From: CAYZXA01 sp964482335
GTDB taxonomy: Bacteria; Patescibacteriota; Minisyncoccia; Minisyncoccales; MHMH01
Direction: 5' to 3'
Assembly (NCBI GenBank): GCA_964482335.1
Contig: CAYZXA010000001.1
Coordinates: 56,571 to 120,570, forward strand
DNA length: 64,000 nt
In this document: in pieces, positions 30,903-40,300 of the stretch
Position numbering within the stretch: position 1 is the first letter of the stretch
Layout of the letters: each line of letters starts with the position of its first letter
Notes under the pieces: model-generated
What the model was told of the DNA's origin: nothing
Databases searched by the model: none
What the model saw: the letters and a program-made list of their open reading frames with translations, nothing else
Made by a program: the position numbers and the translations under genes

Positions 30903-32339
30903 ATGATTATGGCGTATATACCAACAATTGGACTGGAGATACATGTTGAGTTGAAAACAAAGAGCAAAATGTTTTGTTCTTGTTTGAATGATGCAAATGA
31001 GTCACATCCTAATGTTAATATTTGTCCTATTTGTATGGGACACCCGGGCACGCTGCCCGTTATTAATGAAGAAGCTTTAAGAAAAGTCATTAAAACTGGC
31101 TTGGCTTTGAACAGTGATATTCCTGAACATTCCAAATTTGACAGGAAAAACTATTTTTATCCTGACCTGCCTAAGGGTTATCAAATATCTCAGTATGATA
31201 TGCCTCTTTGTAAGGGGGGCTTTTTGAAGGTTAATGGCAAAAAGATAAAGATTACCAGGGTTCATTTGGAAGAAGACACGGGCAAGCTAATTCATCCCGA
31301 AGAGACTCAGTATTCTTTGGTTGATTTTAATCGAGCTGGCATTCCTTTAATGGAGTTAGTAACAGAGCCCGACATCACTTCAGCCATAGAGGCTCGCAAA
31401 TTTGCTGAAGAGTTTCAGCTAATTTTACGATATCTCGGTGTGTCTGAAGCCAATATGGAAAAAGGGCAAATGAGGGTTGAAGCAAATATTTCTTTGAAGA
31501 AAGGTTCTAAATTAGGAACTAAGGTAGAGATTAAGAACTTAAATTCATTTAGGTCGGTTGAGAGGGGGATTGATTATGAGATTGAGCGGCAGGCAAAGCT
31601 TTTAAAAGTAGGCAAGAAGGTTATACAGGAAACCCGGGGTTGGCACGATTTCAAAGAAATAACTTTTAGCCAAAGGGCAAAAGAAGAATCTCATGATTAT
31701 CGATATTTCCCTGAGCCAGACTTACCACCTCTTCATTTTGGCTTGAAAACCATTCGAGAGATTAAAGGTGAAATTCCTGAACTGCCTTTTGGTAGGAGAG
31801 AGAGATTTAAAAAGGAATATGGTATTTTAGACAAAGAAATTGAGGTACTTGTTCAAAATAAAGACTTGGGTGAATATTTTGAAAAGGCAATGTCAGAAAT
31901 AGGGGATAGAAAGCTTGTTAAACTTTGTACAAACTACATGTTGACTGATTTGCAGGGTTTATTAAAAAGAGCTTCAGTTGTTGGAGAAGACTTCAGGATT
32001 ACCCCGGAAGATTTTGCTAAATTCATTATTTTAATTTCTCAAGGCAAAATCTCAAGCAAAATAGCCAAACAAGTTTTAGCAGAGATGTTCTCTACTGGTG
32101 CTGATCCCTCTCAGATAATTAAAAAGAAAGGGTTGGTGCAGATTACTAACGAAAGGGAAATTGAGATGGCTGTTAAAGAAGTAATTTCTAAGAATCCCAA
32201 GGCAATCAAAGATTACAAAAAAGGAAAAGAAAACGCTTTTCAATTTTTAATAGGGCAGGTGATGGCTCAAACTCGTGGCAAAGCTAGTCCAGCACTAGTT
32301 AATAAAATATTAAAAGTACTCTTGACAAAAATAAAATAG
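30903..32339 (+). CDS. gatB: Asp-tRNA(Asn)/Glu-tRNA(Gln) amidotransferase subunit B
   Basis: 478 residues. IGLEIHVELKTKSKMFC at the start, the CP-x-C zinc pair in NICPICMGHPGTLP, DFNRAGIPLMELVTEPD, and a C-terminal YqeY-like tail domain. GatB holds the kinase/transamidase site. A second ATG at 30909 is possible (MAYIPTIG), but 30903 is kept as the first. It is 14 kb away from gatCA. A strong promoter for the next gene overlaps its last codons. Confidence 0.95.
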   Translation: MIMAYIPTIGLEIHVELKTKSKMFCSCLNDANESHPNVNICPICMGHPGTLPVINEEALRKVIKTGLALNSDIPEHSKFDRKNYFYPDLPKGYQISQYDMPLCKGGFLKVNGKKIKITRVHLEEDTGKLIHPEETQYSLVDFNRAGIPLMELVTEPDITSAIEARKFAEEFQLILRYLGVSEANMEKGQMRVEANISLKKGSKLGTKVEIKNLNSFRSVERGIDYEIERQAKLLKVGKKVIQETRGWHDFKEITFSQRAKEESHDYRYFPEPDLPPLHFGLKTIREIKGEIPELPFGRRERFKKEYGILDKEIEVLVQNKDLGEYFEKAMSEIGDRKLVKLCTNYMLTDLQGLLKRASVVGEDFRITPEDFAKFIILISQGKISSKIAKQVLAEMFSTGADPSQIIKKKGLVQITNEREIEMAVKEVISKNPKAIKDYKKGKENAFQFLIGQVMAQTRGKASPALVNKILKVLLTKIK

Positions 32340-32349
32340 GAGTTATAAT
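32322..32349 (+). promoter_or_regulatory. consensus promoter
   Basis: TTGACA (32322-32327), 16-nt spacer, TATAAT (32344-32349), overlapping the end of gatB. Leader of about 31 nt with AAAGGAGGT before the ATG at 32387. Confidence 0.75.
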
Positions 32350-32386
32350 AAAAACAATCTCATTTAAGTTAAAAGGAGGTAAACTT

Positions 32387-32575
32387 ATGAGTAACAAGGG
32401 TAATAGTTTCTCAAGACATCAAAAAGGAGACGAGGGACGATTAAGGAAATGGCTTGGTTCACCGTTCTGCTCTAACGACGGCAGACTGACTCAGGCCCTA
32501 TCTACCTTATCACCGGGAGAAACAATTCCCAAACACCCGCACGCTTATGAGGAATTTTTGACTCGAGGGGAATAG
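32387..32575 (+). CDS. small protein ending in half a cupin motif
   Basis: 62 residues. The C-terminal 25 residues (LSPGETIPKHPHAYEEF) fit the first cupin motif G-x5-H-x-H-x3-E, but the protein stops right after the RGE where a cupin barrel normally continues. It is either a truncated cupin gene or a tiny stand-alone version. The consensus promoter, strong ribosome site (AAAGGAGGT) and terminator argue that it is expressed. Confidence 0.55.
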   Translation: MSNKGNSFSRHQKGDEGRLRKWLGSPFCSNDGRLTQALSTLSPGETIPKHPHAYEEFLTRGE

Positions 32576-32601
32576 AAAACTCGAACGAGATCGAATAAAA
32601 G

Positions 32602-32640
32602 GGGAGAAAATCACTTAACTAGAAGGTTTTCTCCCTTATT
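32602..32640 (+). terminator. intrinsic terminator
   Basis: GGGAGAAAA (32602-32610) pairs with TTTTCTCCC (32627-32635), followed by TTATTTATT. Confidence 0.8.
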
Positions 32641-32710
32641 TATTTTCTAAGAATCTATTAAATCAAGCTTAACAGCCAGTCCAGCTAGAGCCGAGTTTAT
32701 ATTGTAGCTC

Positions 32711-32739
32711 TTGACAAAGTTGATAACGTGTGATATAAT
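32711..32739 (+). promoter_or_regulatory. perfect consensus promoter
   Basis: TTGACA (32711-32716), 17-nt spacer, TATAAT (32734-32739), with TGA before the -10. About 24 nt of leader with AAAAGGAGG before the ATG at 32770. Confidence 0.85.
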
Positions 32740-32769
32740 CAAAATAATAGCACAAAAGGAGGGGTGGAA

Positions 32770-32955
32770 ATGACTTTTTCAGAGGCTGTAAAAGCGAAAA
32801 GAGGTCAAAGCTTTGTGACTACTCAGGTTTCGGGTGGACAGGTTCTAATGGGCCGAATTGTAGCCCAAAATGGACATGTTTTTAAACTGAGAACCGCTGA
32901 GGGTTGTGAAGTTTCAAATCTTGTTGCTGAGAAGCTTTCACCGGTACATCGCTAA
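32770..32955 (+). CDS. small hypothetical protein
   Basis: 61 residues. ATG 32770 chosen because AAAAGGAGG lies 7 nt upstream; an in-frame GTG at 32764 would be too close. Strand-rich pattern (SFVTTQVSGGQVLMGRIVAQNG ... FKLRTAEG) that could form a small barrel, but no family is recognised. It has the best promoter in the window and is followed by a large RNA structure. Confidence 0.6.
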   Translation: MTFSEAVKAKRGQSFVTTQVSGGQVLMGRIVAQNGHVFKLRTAEGCEVSNLVAEKLSPVHR

Positions 32956-32961
32956 CTTCAA

Positions 32962-33064
32962 GGCCGATGTTATGATAAAAAATTCACGACATCGGCCCCA
33001 CTAGGCTGCGAATGAGAAAGAAGCCAATTTCTGTGGCGTAATATCTTTCTCGCAGCCTAGTGGG
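32962..33064 (+). ncRNA. structured RNA element: two large perfect stems
   Basis: First stem: GGCCGATGT (32962-32970) with ACATCGGCC (32989-32997). Second stem: CCCACTAGGCTGCG (32997-33010) with CGCAGCCTAGTGGG (33051-33064), 14 bp without mismatch, extended inside by AGAAAGA (33015-33021) with TCTTTCT (33044-33050). Neither is followed by a T run; a normal terminator comes after (33075). Probably the 3' part of the 32770 transcript or a processed small RNA. No known RNA family recognised. Confidence 0.5.
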
Positions 33065-33074
33065 AAAGAAACAA

Positions 33075-33108
33075 AAAACCAGCTATATTTTTATGGCTGG
33101 TTTTAATT
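33075..33108 (+). terminator. intrinsic terminator
   Basis: AAAACCAGC (33075-33083) pairs with GCTGGTTTT (33096-33104), followed by AATTTA. Confidence 0.75.
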
Positions 33109-33125
33109 TAGAAGATATTAAACTC

Positions 33126-33154
33126 TTGACAATATCTTTGTTAGAATATATAAT
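33126..33154 (+). promoter_or_regulatory. perfect consensus promoter (second mraZ)
   Basis: TTGACA (33126-33131), 17-nt spacer, TATAAT (33149-33154). An in-frame ATG at 33155 lies upstream of the predicted start site and cannot be used from this promoter. That decides for the ATG at 33209. Confidence 0.8.
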
Positions 33155-33208
33155 ATGTTTATCTTATTTAGTACCTTGTTAAATAATAGAATAGAAAAGG
33201 AGAGGGAA

Positions 33209-33568
33209 ATGTTTCTTGGTAATTTTGACCGTATAATAGATGAAAAAAAAAGAATAGCCATTCCGCCACAATTTTTAAGAGAATTTAGCGGAATCGATAT
33301 TCAGGTAATTATTGCTCAAAGTCCCGAGAAATGTCTTTATTTTTTTCCGTCATATGAGCTGGAAAAAATAATAGAGAAATTAAAAAAAATATCTCCCCTT
33401 GAAATAATCCAAATTAAGTCCCGGGGGAGAATTTCAATCTCAAGAGGTTTGAAAAAGTATGCTGGATTGGAGAGGGAAGTAATTCTAGTCGGTTGTTTTA
33501 ACTATATTGAGATCTGGAATAAAAGAGAATGGAACGAAGAAAAGAACAGAGAAATAAAGACAGAATAG
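33209..33568 (+). CDS. divergent MraZ paralogue
   Basis: 119 residues against 143 for the canonical MraZ at 48539. Two SpoVT/AbrB-like halves are recognisable: DEKKRIAIPPQFLREF and KSRGRISISRGLKKYAGL ... VGCFNYIEIW, each with the D/S-x-x-K/G-R pattern. The helical segment between the halves is shortened. Ribosome site AAAAGGAGAG before the ATG. MraZ proteins bind DNA repeats and regulate the division cluster; the target of this copy is unknown. Single-gene unit with own promoter and terminator. Confidence 0.75.
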   Translation: MFLGNFDRIIDEKKRIAIPPQFLREFSGIDIQVIIAQSPEKCLYFFPSYELEKIIEKLKKISPLEIIQIKSRGRISISRGLKKYAGLEREVILVGCFNYIEIWNKREWNEEKNREIKTE

Positions 33569-33601
33569 CTGTTTTCAATAATAAAAGGCTCATTAAAGGA
33601 T

Positions 33602-33630
33602 AAAGAGGAGACAAAAGTTTCCTCTTTTTA
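33602..33630. terminator. bidirectional terminator
   Basis: AAAGAGG (33602-33608) pairs with CCTCTTT (33621-33627), with T runs on both sides. Serves the mraZ paralogue (+) and miaA (-), whose stop codon it touches. Confidence 0.7.
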
Positions 33631-34512
33631 TTTGTTAAGGAATTCTTCGACTAGTTTTATAGCCTCTGGCTGTTTTTTTATCCAATGAATTCTTTTATCT
33701 TTTTTAAACCAGGTCATCTGCCGTTTGGCATAATTTTGCAGTTCTTTTAAAGAATTTTCTATCATTTCTTCACGGCTTATCTTATTTTGAAGATATTGAG
33801 ATGCTTGGCGATAGTGTATACCGAATTCTTCAATCTTTTTCCAAGAAAGACCATCTTTCTTTAGTCTTTTTACCTCTTTCAATAATCCTTGCTTTAACCA
33901 TTTAAAAAATCTCTTTTGTATTATTTCTTTTAAATTGTTTTTTCTTAGTCCAATTATCAAGACAGGACAGGCTAATGGTTTCTTTTGAAGACTAGGCACA
34001 GGTTGTTTGGTTTTTATAATAATCTCTAAAGCCCTAATTAACCTTCTCTTGTTTTTCTTTTCAATGGTTTTAGCTCTTCTTGGGTCAAGCTTTTTTAGTC
34101 TTTTAAATAGTTCTTTTGTTTCTAATTGTTCGAGGTTTGATCTTAGTTGCCAGTCTGGTTTGACTTTAGGGATAACTGTGCCATCAACTACAGCTCCGAT
34201 ATAAAAGCCAGTGCCACCACACAAAATTGGTGTTTTTTTCTTCTTTACTATCTTACTTATTGCTTTGAGGGCAAGCTTTCTATATTGGACTACTGTGAAT
34301 CTTTTTTTAGGAGAAACAACATCTAAAAGATAGTGGGGGATACCCTTCATTTCTTTCTTAGTTATTTTAGCTGTGCCAATATCCATTCCTTTATAGACTT
34401 GTCTTGAGTCAGCTGAAATAACTTCACCATTGAATTTTTTGGCAAGTTTAACAGCTAAGTCTGATTTTCCTGAAGCCGTTGGCCCCAAAATAACAATGAG
34501 TTTTTTTCTCAT
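33628..34512 (-). CDS. miaA: tRNA dimethylallyltransferase
   Basis: 294 residues. P-loop GPTASGKSDLA, the SADSRQVYKGMDIGTAK block and CGGTGFYI are family marks. It adds the isopentenyl group to A37 of tRNAs reading UNN codons. Its start overlaps the end of miaB by 4 nt, so the two steps of ms2i6A37 synthesis are co-translated. Confidence 0.95.
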   Translation of the reverse strand: MRKKLIVILGPTASGKSDLAVKLAKKFNGEVISADSRQVYKGMDIGTAKITKKEMKGIPHYLLDVVSPKKRFTVVQYRKLALKAISKIVKKKKTPILCGGTGFYIGAVVDGTVIPKVKPDWQLRSNLEQLETKELFKRLKKLDPRRAKTIEKKNKRRLIRALEIIIKTKQPVPSLQKKPLACPVLIIGLRKNNLKEIIQKRFFKWLKQGLLKEVKRLKKDGLSWKKIEEFGIHYRQASQYLQNKISREEMIENSLKELQNYAKRQMTWFKKDKRIHWIKKQPEAIKLVEEFLNK

Positions 34513-35471
34513 ATAAGTTTTCTTAGGATTTTCTCTCTTTGCTTTTTTATCTTGAGGGGGATATTATCTTTTAGTTGAAAGGAGGTGGTGCCCGGTCTTG
34601 GAGAATATTTGTTAATATAAGCCATGTTGAATTTTATTTCTTTGAACAGTTTGACTGTGTTCTGGAACTGTTTCTTGGTTTCTCCCGGGAAGCCGACAAT
34701 AACATCAGTCGATAGGTTGATTTCAGGAATTTCTTTTCTTATCTTTTTCACTAAATCTTTATACTGTTTGATAGAGTATGGTCTTTTCATTTTCTTTAAG
34801 ATTTGGTTATCGCCAGACTGGACTGGTAAATTAAGGTATTTGGCAACTTTTTTGGATTTAGCCATCGTTGTAATTAATTCGTCAGTAAAGTTTTTAGGAT
34901 GAGGAGAAATAAACCTAATAGAGAAGTTGCCCTTAATATTATTAACTTGTTTTAGGAGTTGAGCAAAGTTCACAGACTTGTTAGTCGGGGAATGGTAATC
35001 ATTAACATTTTGGCCCAAGAGCCAGATTTCCTTTATACCTGCTTTTATTGCTCTTTTAGTTTCTTTTAAGATTGCTTTGTGGTCTCGGCAAATCAATCTT
35101 CCCCTTGTGAAAGGAACAACGCAGTATGAGCAGAAGTTGTTGCAGCCCTTGGAAATAGGAATCAAGCTTGAGCAACAGTTATGTTGTTGCATCTCTTTTA
35201 TTTCATCAAAACGATTCTTCAACTTTCTTCTATCTTCTTTTAAAATGCAGCCAGTTAAGATAGTTCTGGCTTTTAATTTTTTGAATTTGGGTAAAAGGCC
35301 GTAGACCCTATCAACGGCTGACTGTCTGACTGAACACATATTAACTACAATCAAATCAGCTTCATCTATCTTTGAAGCTTTCTTATATTTCTTTCTTTCT
35401 AAATCTGCTGCAATTCTTTCCGAGTCTGCCTCATTCATTTGACAACCAAAGGTAATGATATGATATTTCAT
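34509..35471 (-). CDS. miaB: tRNA-2-methylthio-N6-dimethylallyladenosine synthase, compact form
   Basis: 320 residues from the ATG at 35471; 11 residues further upstream would come from the dispersed repeat and are rejected. UPF0004 domain cysteines are in GCQMNEADSE, NMCSVR and TGCI. The radical-SAM triad is CNNFCSYC. The stretch between TGCI and the radical-SAM motif is much shorter than usual, and the C-terminal TRAM RNA-binding domain is missing, the protein stopping soon after SPRPGT. It adds the methylthio group to i6A37. Confidence 0.9.
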   Translation of the reverse strand: MKYHIITFGCQMNEADSERIAADLERKKYKKASKIDEADLIVVNMCSVRQSAVDRVYGLLPKFKKLKARTILTGCILKEDRRKLKNRFDEIKEMQQHNCCSSLIPISKGCNNFCSYCVVPFTRGRLICRDHKAILKETKRAIKAGIKEIWLLGQNVNDYHSPTNKSVNFAQLLKQVNNIKGNFSIRFISPHPKNFTDELITTMAKSKKVAKYLNLPVQSGDNQILKKMKRPYSIKQYKDLVKKIRKEIPEINLSTDVIVGFPGETKKQFQNTVKLFKEIKFNMAYINKYSPRPGTTSFQLKDNIPLKIKKQREKILRKLI

Positions 35472-35480
35472 ATCTTTATA

Positions 35481-35527
35481 ATTTCGAGCAAAGCGAGAAA
35501 TCAAGGTTCTGCCCTGCAGGTTCTTAT
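35481..35527 (-). repeat. dispersed AGAACCTT repeat, copy 3
   Basis: On the minus strand: TAAGAACCTGCAGGGC, AGAACCTTGATTTCTCG, CTTTGCTCGAAAT. It lies directly before miaB. Compare 11676, 23405, 42241. Confidence 0.5.
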
Positions 35528-35532
35528 TTTAC

Positions 35533-35563
35533 AATAGAAAAACAGCTCATTCAAGGCTGTTTT
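35533..35563 (-). terminator. intrinsic terminator of thrS
   Basis: On the minus strand AAAACAGC pairs with GCTGTTTT around a 9-nt loop, followed by TCTATTG. It lies just after the thrS stop codon. Confidence 0.7.
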
Positions 35564-35589
35564 CTAAATATCCTATTAATTATTAATGG

Positions 35590-37296
35590 TTAGTTTTTAG
35601 CTTGACCTTTAGTATATTTCTCAATGAATTCGTCTAATTTCATTACTCCAATATCTCCTTTGCCTCTTTGTCTCAGTCTGACGGTTTTGCCTTTTATTTC
35701 TTCTGAACCAACTATCAGCATATAGGGGATTTTTTGCAGCTCGCCTTCACGGATTTTTTTAGAAACTGTTTCATTCTCATCTTTTATCTCAAGGCGCAAT
35801 CCCATATTTAAGAGTTGATCTCCGATGGCTTGGGCGTATTTTTTATGCCGAGAGCCGATTGGGATAATCCAGATTTGAAAAGGTGAAAGCCAAAAAGGCA
35901 AAGCGCCAGCATAATGCTCAAGCAATACGCCAATAAATCTTTCAATCGAACCCAAAAGAGCTCGGTGGACCATGTAAGGTCTGCGTTTCCTGCCTTTTTG
36001 GTCAATGTAGGTCATTTTGAATCTTTCTGGTAAGTTAAAGTCAAATTGGATAGTTGTACATTGCCATGGTCTGCCTAAGGAATCTTTTATTTTGATATCA
36101 ATTTTTGGTCCGTAGAAAACTCCACCGCCTGGGTCAATTTGATATTTTAATTTAAGTTTTTTAAGGACATATTTAAGAGAGTTTTCAGCTCTTTGCCAGT
36201 CTTTCAGCGTGCCGGTGTATTTTTTAGGCCTGGTTGCTAGATAAATATCATAATCTTTAAAACCAAAAGCTTTCAATATTTGCAGTCCGTATTTGACAAG
36301 CTTTTCAATCTCTTCAGCTATCTGGTCCGGAGTGCAGATAATATGAGCATCATCTTGGGTAAAGCCTCTGACTCTGGTCAAACCATGCAAAACGCCCGAT
36401 CTTTCATACCTGTAGACTGTGCCAAGTTCTGCAAAGCGCAGAGGCAGGTCTTTATAGCTTCTGATTTTATAACCATAAACCTTAACATGGAAAGGGCAGT
36501 TCATTGGCTTTAACAAATATTGCTCATTTTCTATCTTAATGGGGGAATAGAGGTATTCTTTATAAAAGTTCCAATGTCCTGATCTTTTCCAAAGCTTTAA
36601 ATTGCCAATATGGGGAGTAGACAACCACTTGTAGCCTTGTTTGCTAAGTTCTTGGTATAGATAATTCTCAATTATATGCCGCAAAACAGCTCCTTTGGGC
36701 AGCCAAATAGGCAAGCCAGCTCCTACTTCCTCGTCAAACAAAAACAATTCTAATTTTTGGCCCAAAACACGATGGTCTCTTTTTTCAGCCTCTTGTTCTT
36801 TCCGAAGATAATTTGCTAATTCTTTTTTATTCTTAAAGGCTAGACCATAAATTCTGGTTAACATGGGGTTCTTCTCAGAACCTTTCCAGTAAGCACCAGC
36901 AGTTTTGGTCAACTCAAAGCTGTTAACGGGTATTTCCTTGGTTGATTTAACGTGGGGGCCTGAACACAGATCTATGAACTTGCCACTTTGGTAAATAGTG
37001 ATTCTTTTTAGTTCTTTTATCAGTTCTAATTTATAGGGCTGGGTTTTGAATAACTTTTGAGCTTCTTTTTTAGAGATTGTCTTTTTTTTGAATACTATAT
37101 TCTGCTTGAGTATTTCCTTCATTTTCTTTTCTATTTTGGGTAGATCCTCTAGTTTAATAGGTTTTGCTAAGTCAAAATCATAATAAAAGCCATTTTCAAT
37201 ACTAGGCCCCATACCAAACTTGGTTCTCGGATATAATTCTTGGACAGCATAAGCTAGAATGTGAGCTAATGAATGACGTATGGTTTCAGTCTTCAT
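35590..37296 (-). CDS. thrS: threonine--tRNA ligase without TGS domain
   Basis: 568 residues against about 640. It begins directly at the N2 editing domain (HSLAHILAYAVQELYP, with HSxxH-like and C-SGPH zinc motifs), so the N-terminal TGS domain is missing. The catalytic core has MNCPFHVKVY, RYERSGVLHGLTRVRGFTQDDAH (motif 2) and HRALLGSIERFIGVL (motif 3), followed by an anticodon-binding domain. It has its own promoter inside the end of dnaE. Confidence 0.95.
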   Translation of the reverse strand: MKTETIRHSLAHILAYAVQELYPRTKFGMGPSIENGFYYDFDLAKPIKLEDLPKIEKKMKEILKQNIVFKKKTISKKEAQKLFKTQPYKLELIKELKRITIYQSGKFIDLCSGPHVKSTKEIPVNSFELTKTAGAYWKGSEKNPMLTRIYGLAFKNKKELANYLRKEQEAEKRDHRVLGQKLELFLFDEEVGAGLPIWLPKGAVLRHIIENYLYQELSKQGYKWLSTPHIGNLKLWKRSGHWNFYKEYLYSPIKIENEQYLLKPMNCPFHVKVYGYKIRSYKDLPLRFAELGTVYRYERSGVLHGLTRVRGFTQDDAHIICTPDQIAEEIEKLVKYGLQILKAFGFKDYDIYLATRPKKYTGTLKDWQRAENSLKYVLKKLKLKYQIDPGGGVFYGPKIDIKIKDSLGRPWQCTTIQFDFNLPERFKMTYIDQKGRKRRPYMVHRALLGSIERFIGVLLEHYAGALPFWLSPFQIWIIPIGSRHKKYAQAIGDQLLNMGLRLEIKDENETVSKKIREGELQKIPYMLIVGSEEIKGKTVRLRQRGKGDIGVMKLDEFIEKYTKGQAKN

Positions 37297-37302
37297 ATAA
37301 TT

Positions 37303-37331
37303 AATTTATCATTTTTCAATGATTTCCTCAA
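37303..37331 (-). promoter_or_regulatory. thrS promoter within the 3' end of dnaE
   Basis: Minus strand TTGAGG (37331-37326), 17-nt spacer, TAAATT (37308-37303), 6 nt before the thrS ATG: predicted leaderless. Confidence 0.5.
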
Positions 37332-40300
37332 TTTCGTTACAAATGATTTTGGGTTTGCCATCTCTTACATCAACTTTTCCTGAGATTAGGACAATCTTAT
37401 TTTCTTGAAATAGGGTTGGATTTCTCTCGATAATGCCAGGGAAAACAACTATTTCAATTTTATCATTCTGGTCCTCTAGATTCAAAAACAACATTGGCTT
37501 GCCATTTTTGGTAATGATTTTCTTAATTCCAGAGATAATACCGCCAATTTTTACTAATTTGCCAACTAAGGTTTGCGATATTTTGGTAATTGGTAATGAT
37601 CTCTTTTGTAAAGCCTTTTCAAAGTTTTTCAGGGGGTGGCCGCTAACATAAAGACCGAGCAACTCCTTTTCCCAGTTTAATTTTTCACTCTCTGTGGCAG
37701 TGCTAGTCTGGTCTAATGCCAGGGTCGTTGTATATTTCATGCCGTCGAACAGGCCTTTTTGGCCGTTATTTTTGTTTCTCTGAGTTTCTCTAGCTGTTTC
37801 TAAAAGCCTTTCTAGATTGCTGAGTAGGGTATTCCTTTCTTCTAATTTATCAAAAACTCCAGCCTTGATTAAGCTTTCCAGTGACTTTTTATTCAAATCT
37901 TTAGAGTTGACCCTTGAGATAAAATCATTGATGGAAGTATACGGTCCGTTGGTTTTTCTTTCTTTGATAATAGCTTCAACGATATTGGTGCCAACATTCT
38001 TAATGCCCAGGAGACCGAATCTTATTTGGTTCTTTTTGGGCACGACTGAGAAGTTCATAAAGCTTTCGTTGATGTCCGGAGCCAGAACCTCCAGACCCAT
38101 TTTCTTACATTCGTCTATCAAAAAGGCAATTCTTTCAACATCAGCTTTTTCTGAAGTTAAAGCAGCTGACATAAACTCTATAGGAAAGTGAGCCTTAAGA
38201 TAAGCTGTCTGATATGCAATAGTGGCGTAAGATGCGCTGTGGCTTCGGTTAAAGCCGTAACTGGCAAAAGGCAGGACCCATTCCCAAAGCTTTTGGGCAA
38301 TTTCCTTTTCTATTCCATTTTTAATCATTCCATTAATCATTTTTTCTTTTTGAGTCATTAATAAAGATTTAATCTTTTTGCCAACTGCTTTTCTTAAAAC
38401 ATCTGCTTCAGCCAAAGAAAAGCCAGCTAGAGTTTTGGCAATTTGCATTAGCTGTTCCTGGTAAATACAGATTCCCTGGGTTTTTTCCAAGATTGGTTTT
38501 AATTTTGGGTGAAGGTATTCAATCTTTTTCTTCTTGTGTTTTCTGGCAATGTAATCAGGAATGAATTGCATAGGGCCTGGCCGGTATAGCGCCACCATGG
38601 CAATGATGTCTTCAAACTCAGTTGGTTTTAATTGTTTGAGATATCTTTTCATACCATCTGACTCCAATTGAAAAACAGACGTACTGTTGCCTTCCTGCAG
38701 GAGTTTGTAGGTTTTCTTATCGTCCAAAGGAATATTCTGAATATTAATTTTTTTATTCTGGACAGCATAAATTCTGATTAAAGTATCTTCAATAATGGTT
38801 AGGTTTTTTAAACCAAGAAGGTCTATTTTCAAAAGTCCCAAGTCTTCAATTGAATGCATTTCATATTGGGTGATAATAATCTTTTCGTTCTGGGTCGGGT
38901 GTTGTAAAGGAACTAGGTTTTCTAAAGGATCTTTAGAGATAACAACACCGCAAGCATGAGTTGAAGCATGGCGAGCCACACCCTCTAGTTTTTTGGCTAA
39001 ATCAATTAATCTATGAGTTTGATCATCTGTTTCATAGGCCTGGTGGAATTCAGGTATTCTTTTTAAGCTTTGTTCTAAGGTGAAACCAAAAGGAATCATT
39101 TTGGCAATTTGGTCGCAGAAGCTATAGGCATATCCTAAGGCTCTGCCAACATCTCTGATAACGGCTCGGGAAGCCATAGTACCGAAAGTAATAATTTGAG
39201 CTACTTTGTCTCTGCCATATTTTTGAGCTACATACTCTATGACTTCATCTCTTCTTCTGTCGGTAAAATCAAGGTCAATATCGGGCAATCCGGCTGCTCT
39301 GCCCGGATTTAAAAATCTTTCAAACAAAAGATTGTATTTCAAAGGATCAACATTAGTAACGTTTAAGACGTATGAGACAAGAGAGCCGGCTGCTGATCCT
39401 CTGCCCGGCCCAACGACAATTCTGTTTTCTTTTGCCCAGTTGACGAAATCCTGGACAATAAGGAAGTAAGAAGCAAAGCCAGTCTGTTTTATTACTGAAA
39501 GTTCGTATTCTAATCTGTCTGTTACTTCCTTATTTGCTTTGGCATAGCGGTTTTCCAGCTTTTGATAGCAAAGCTCTTTTAAGTAATCATCAGCAGATTT
39601 GCCATTGGGTACTTCAAAATAAGGCAGTTGTGTTTTACCTAGTTCAAATTGGAAATTGCATGCCTCAGCTATCTTTTGAGTATTGCTGATGGCTTCAGGA
39701 ATATCTTTAAAATCTTCTATCATTCTCTCCGGCGTTCTTAAAGAAAAGTCACCTGCTTTCATGGTTAGTCTTTCAGGGTCGTTGGGATCAGAACCGGTAT
39801 TAATTAACATTAAAATATCTTGGGCTTCAGCGTCTTCTGGTTTGAGATAGTGAACATCGTTGGTAGCAACCAAAGGTATAGCTGTTTTCTTTGAGATAGC
39901 CATTAAAGTATCGTTGACTTTCTTTTGTTCTGGACTATTGGGGTGGTGTTGCAGTTCTAAATAGAAATTACCTTTGCCAAAGATTTCCTGATATTTTAGG
40001 GCTTGGTTTTCTGCTTCTTTGAGTCTCTTTGAAAGAATCAATTGAGGAATTTTTCCTTGTAAGCAAGCAGACAAGCCAATGAGTCCCTGGCTGTATTGTG
40101 CTAGTAATTGTTCATCTATCCTTGGCTTATAATAAAAGCCCTCGAGATGGGCTTTGGTAACTAGTTTAACTAGGTTTTTGTAGCCCTGTTCATTTTTGAC
40201 TAAAAGAACTAGGTGGTGTCTTTTGTCATCGATATTGGGCCTTTCCTGAGTCATTCTTTCCAGGGCTACATACGCTTCACAGCCAATAATTGGCTTTATT

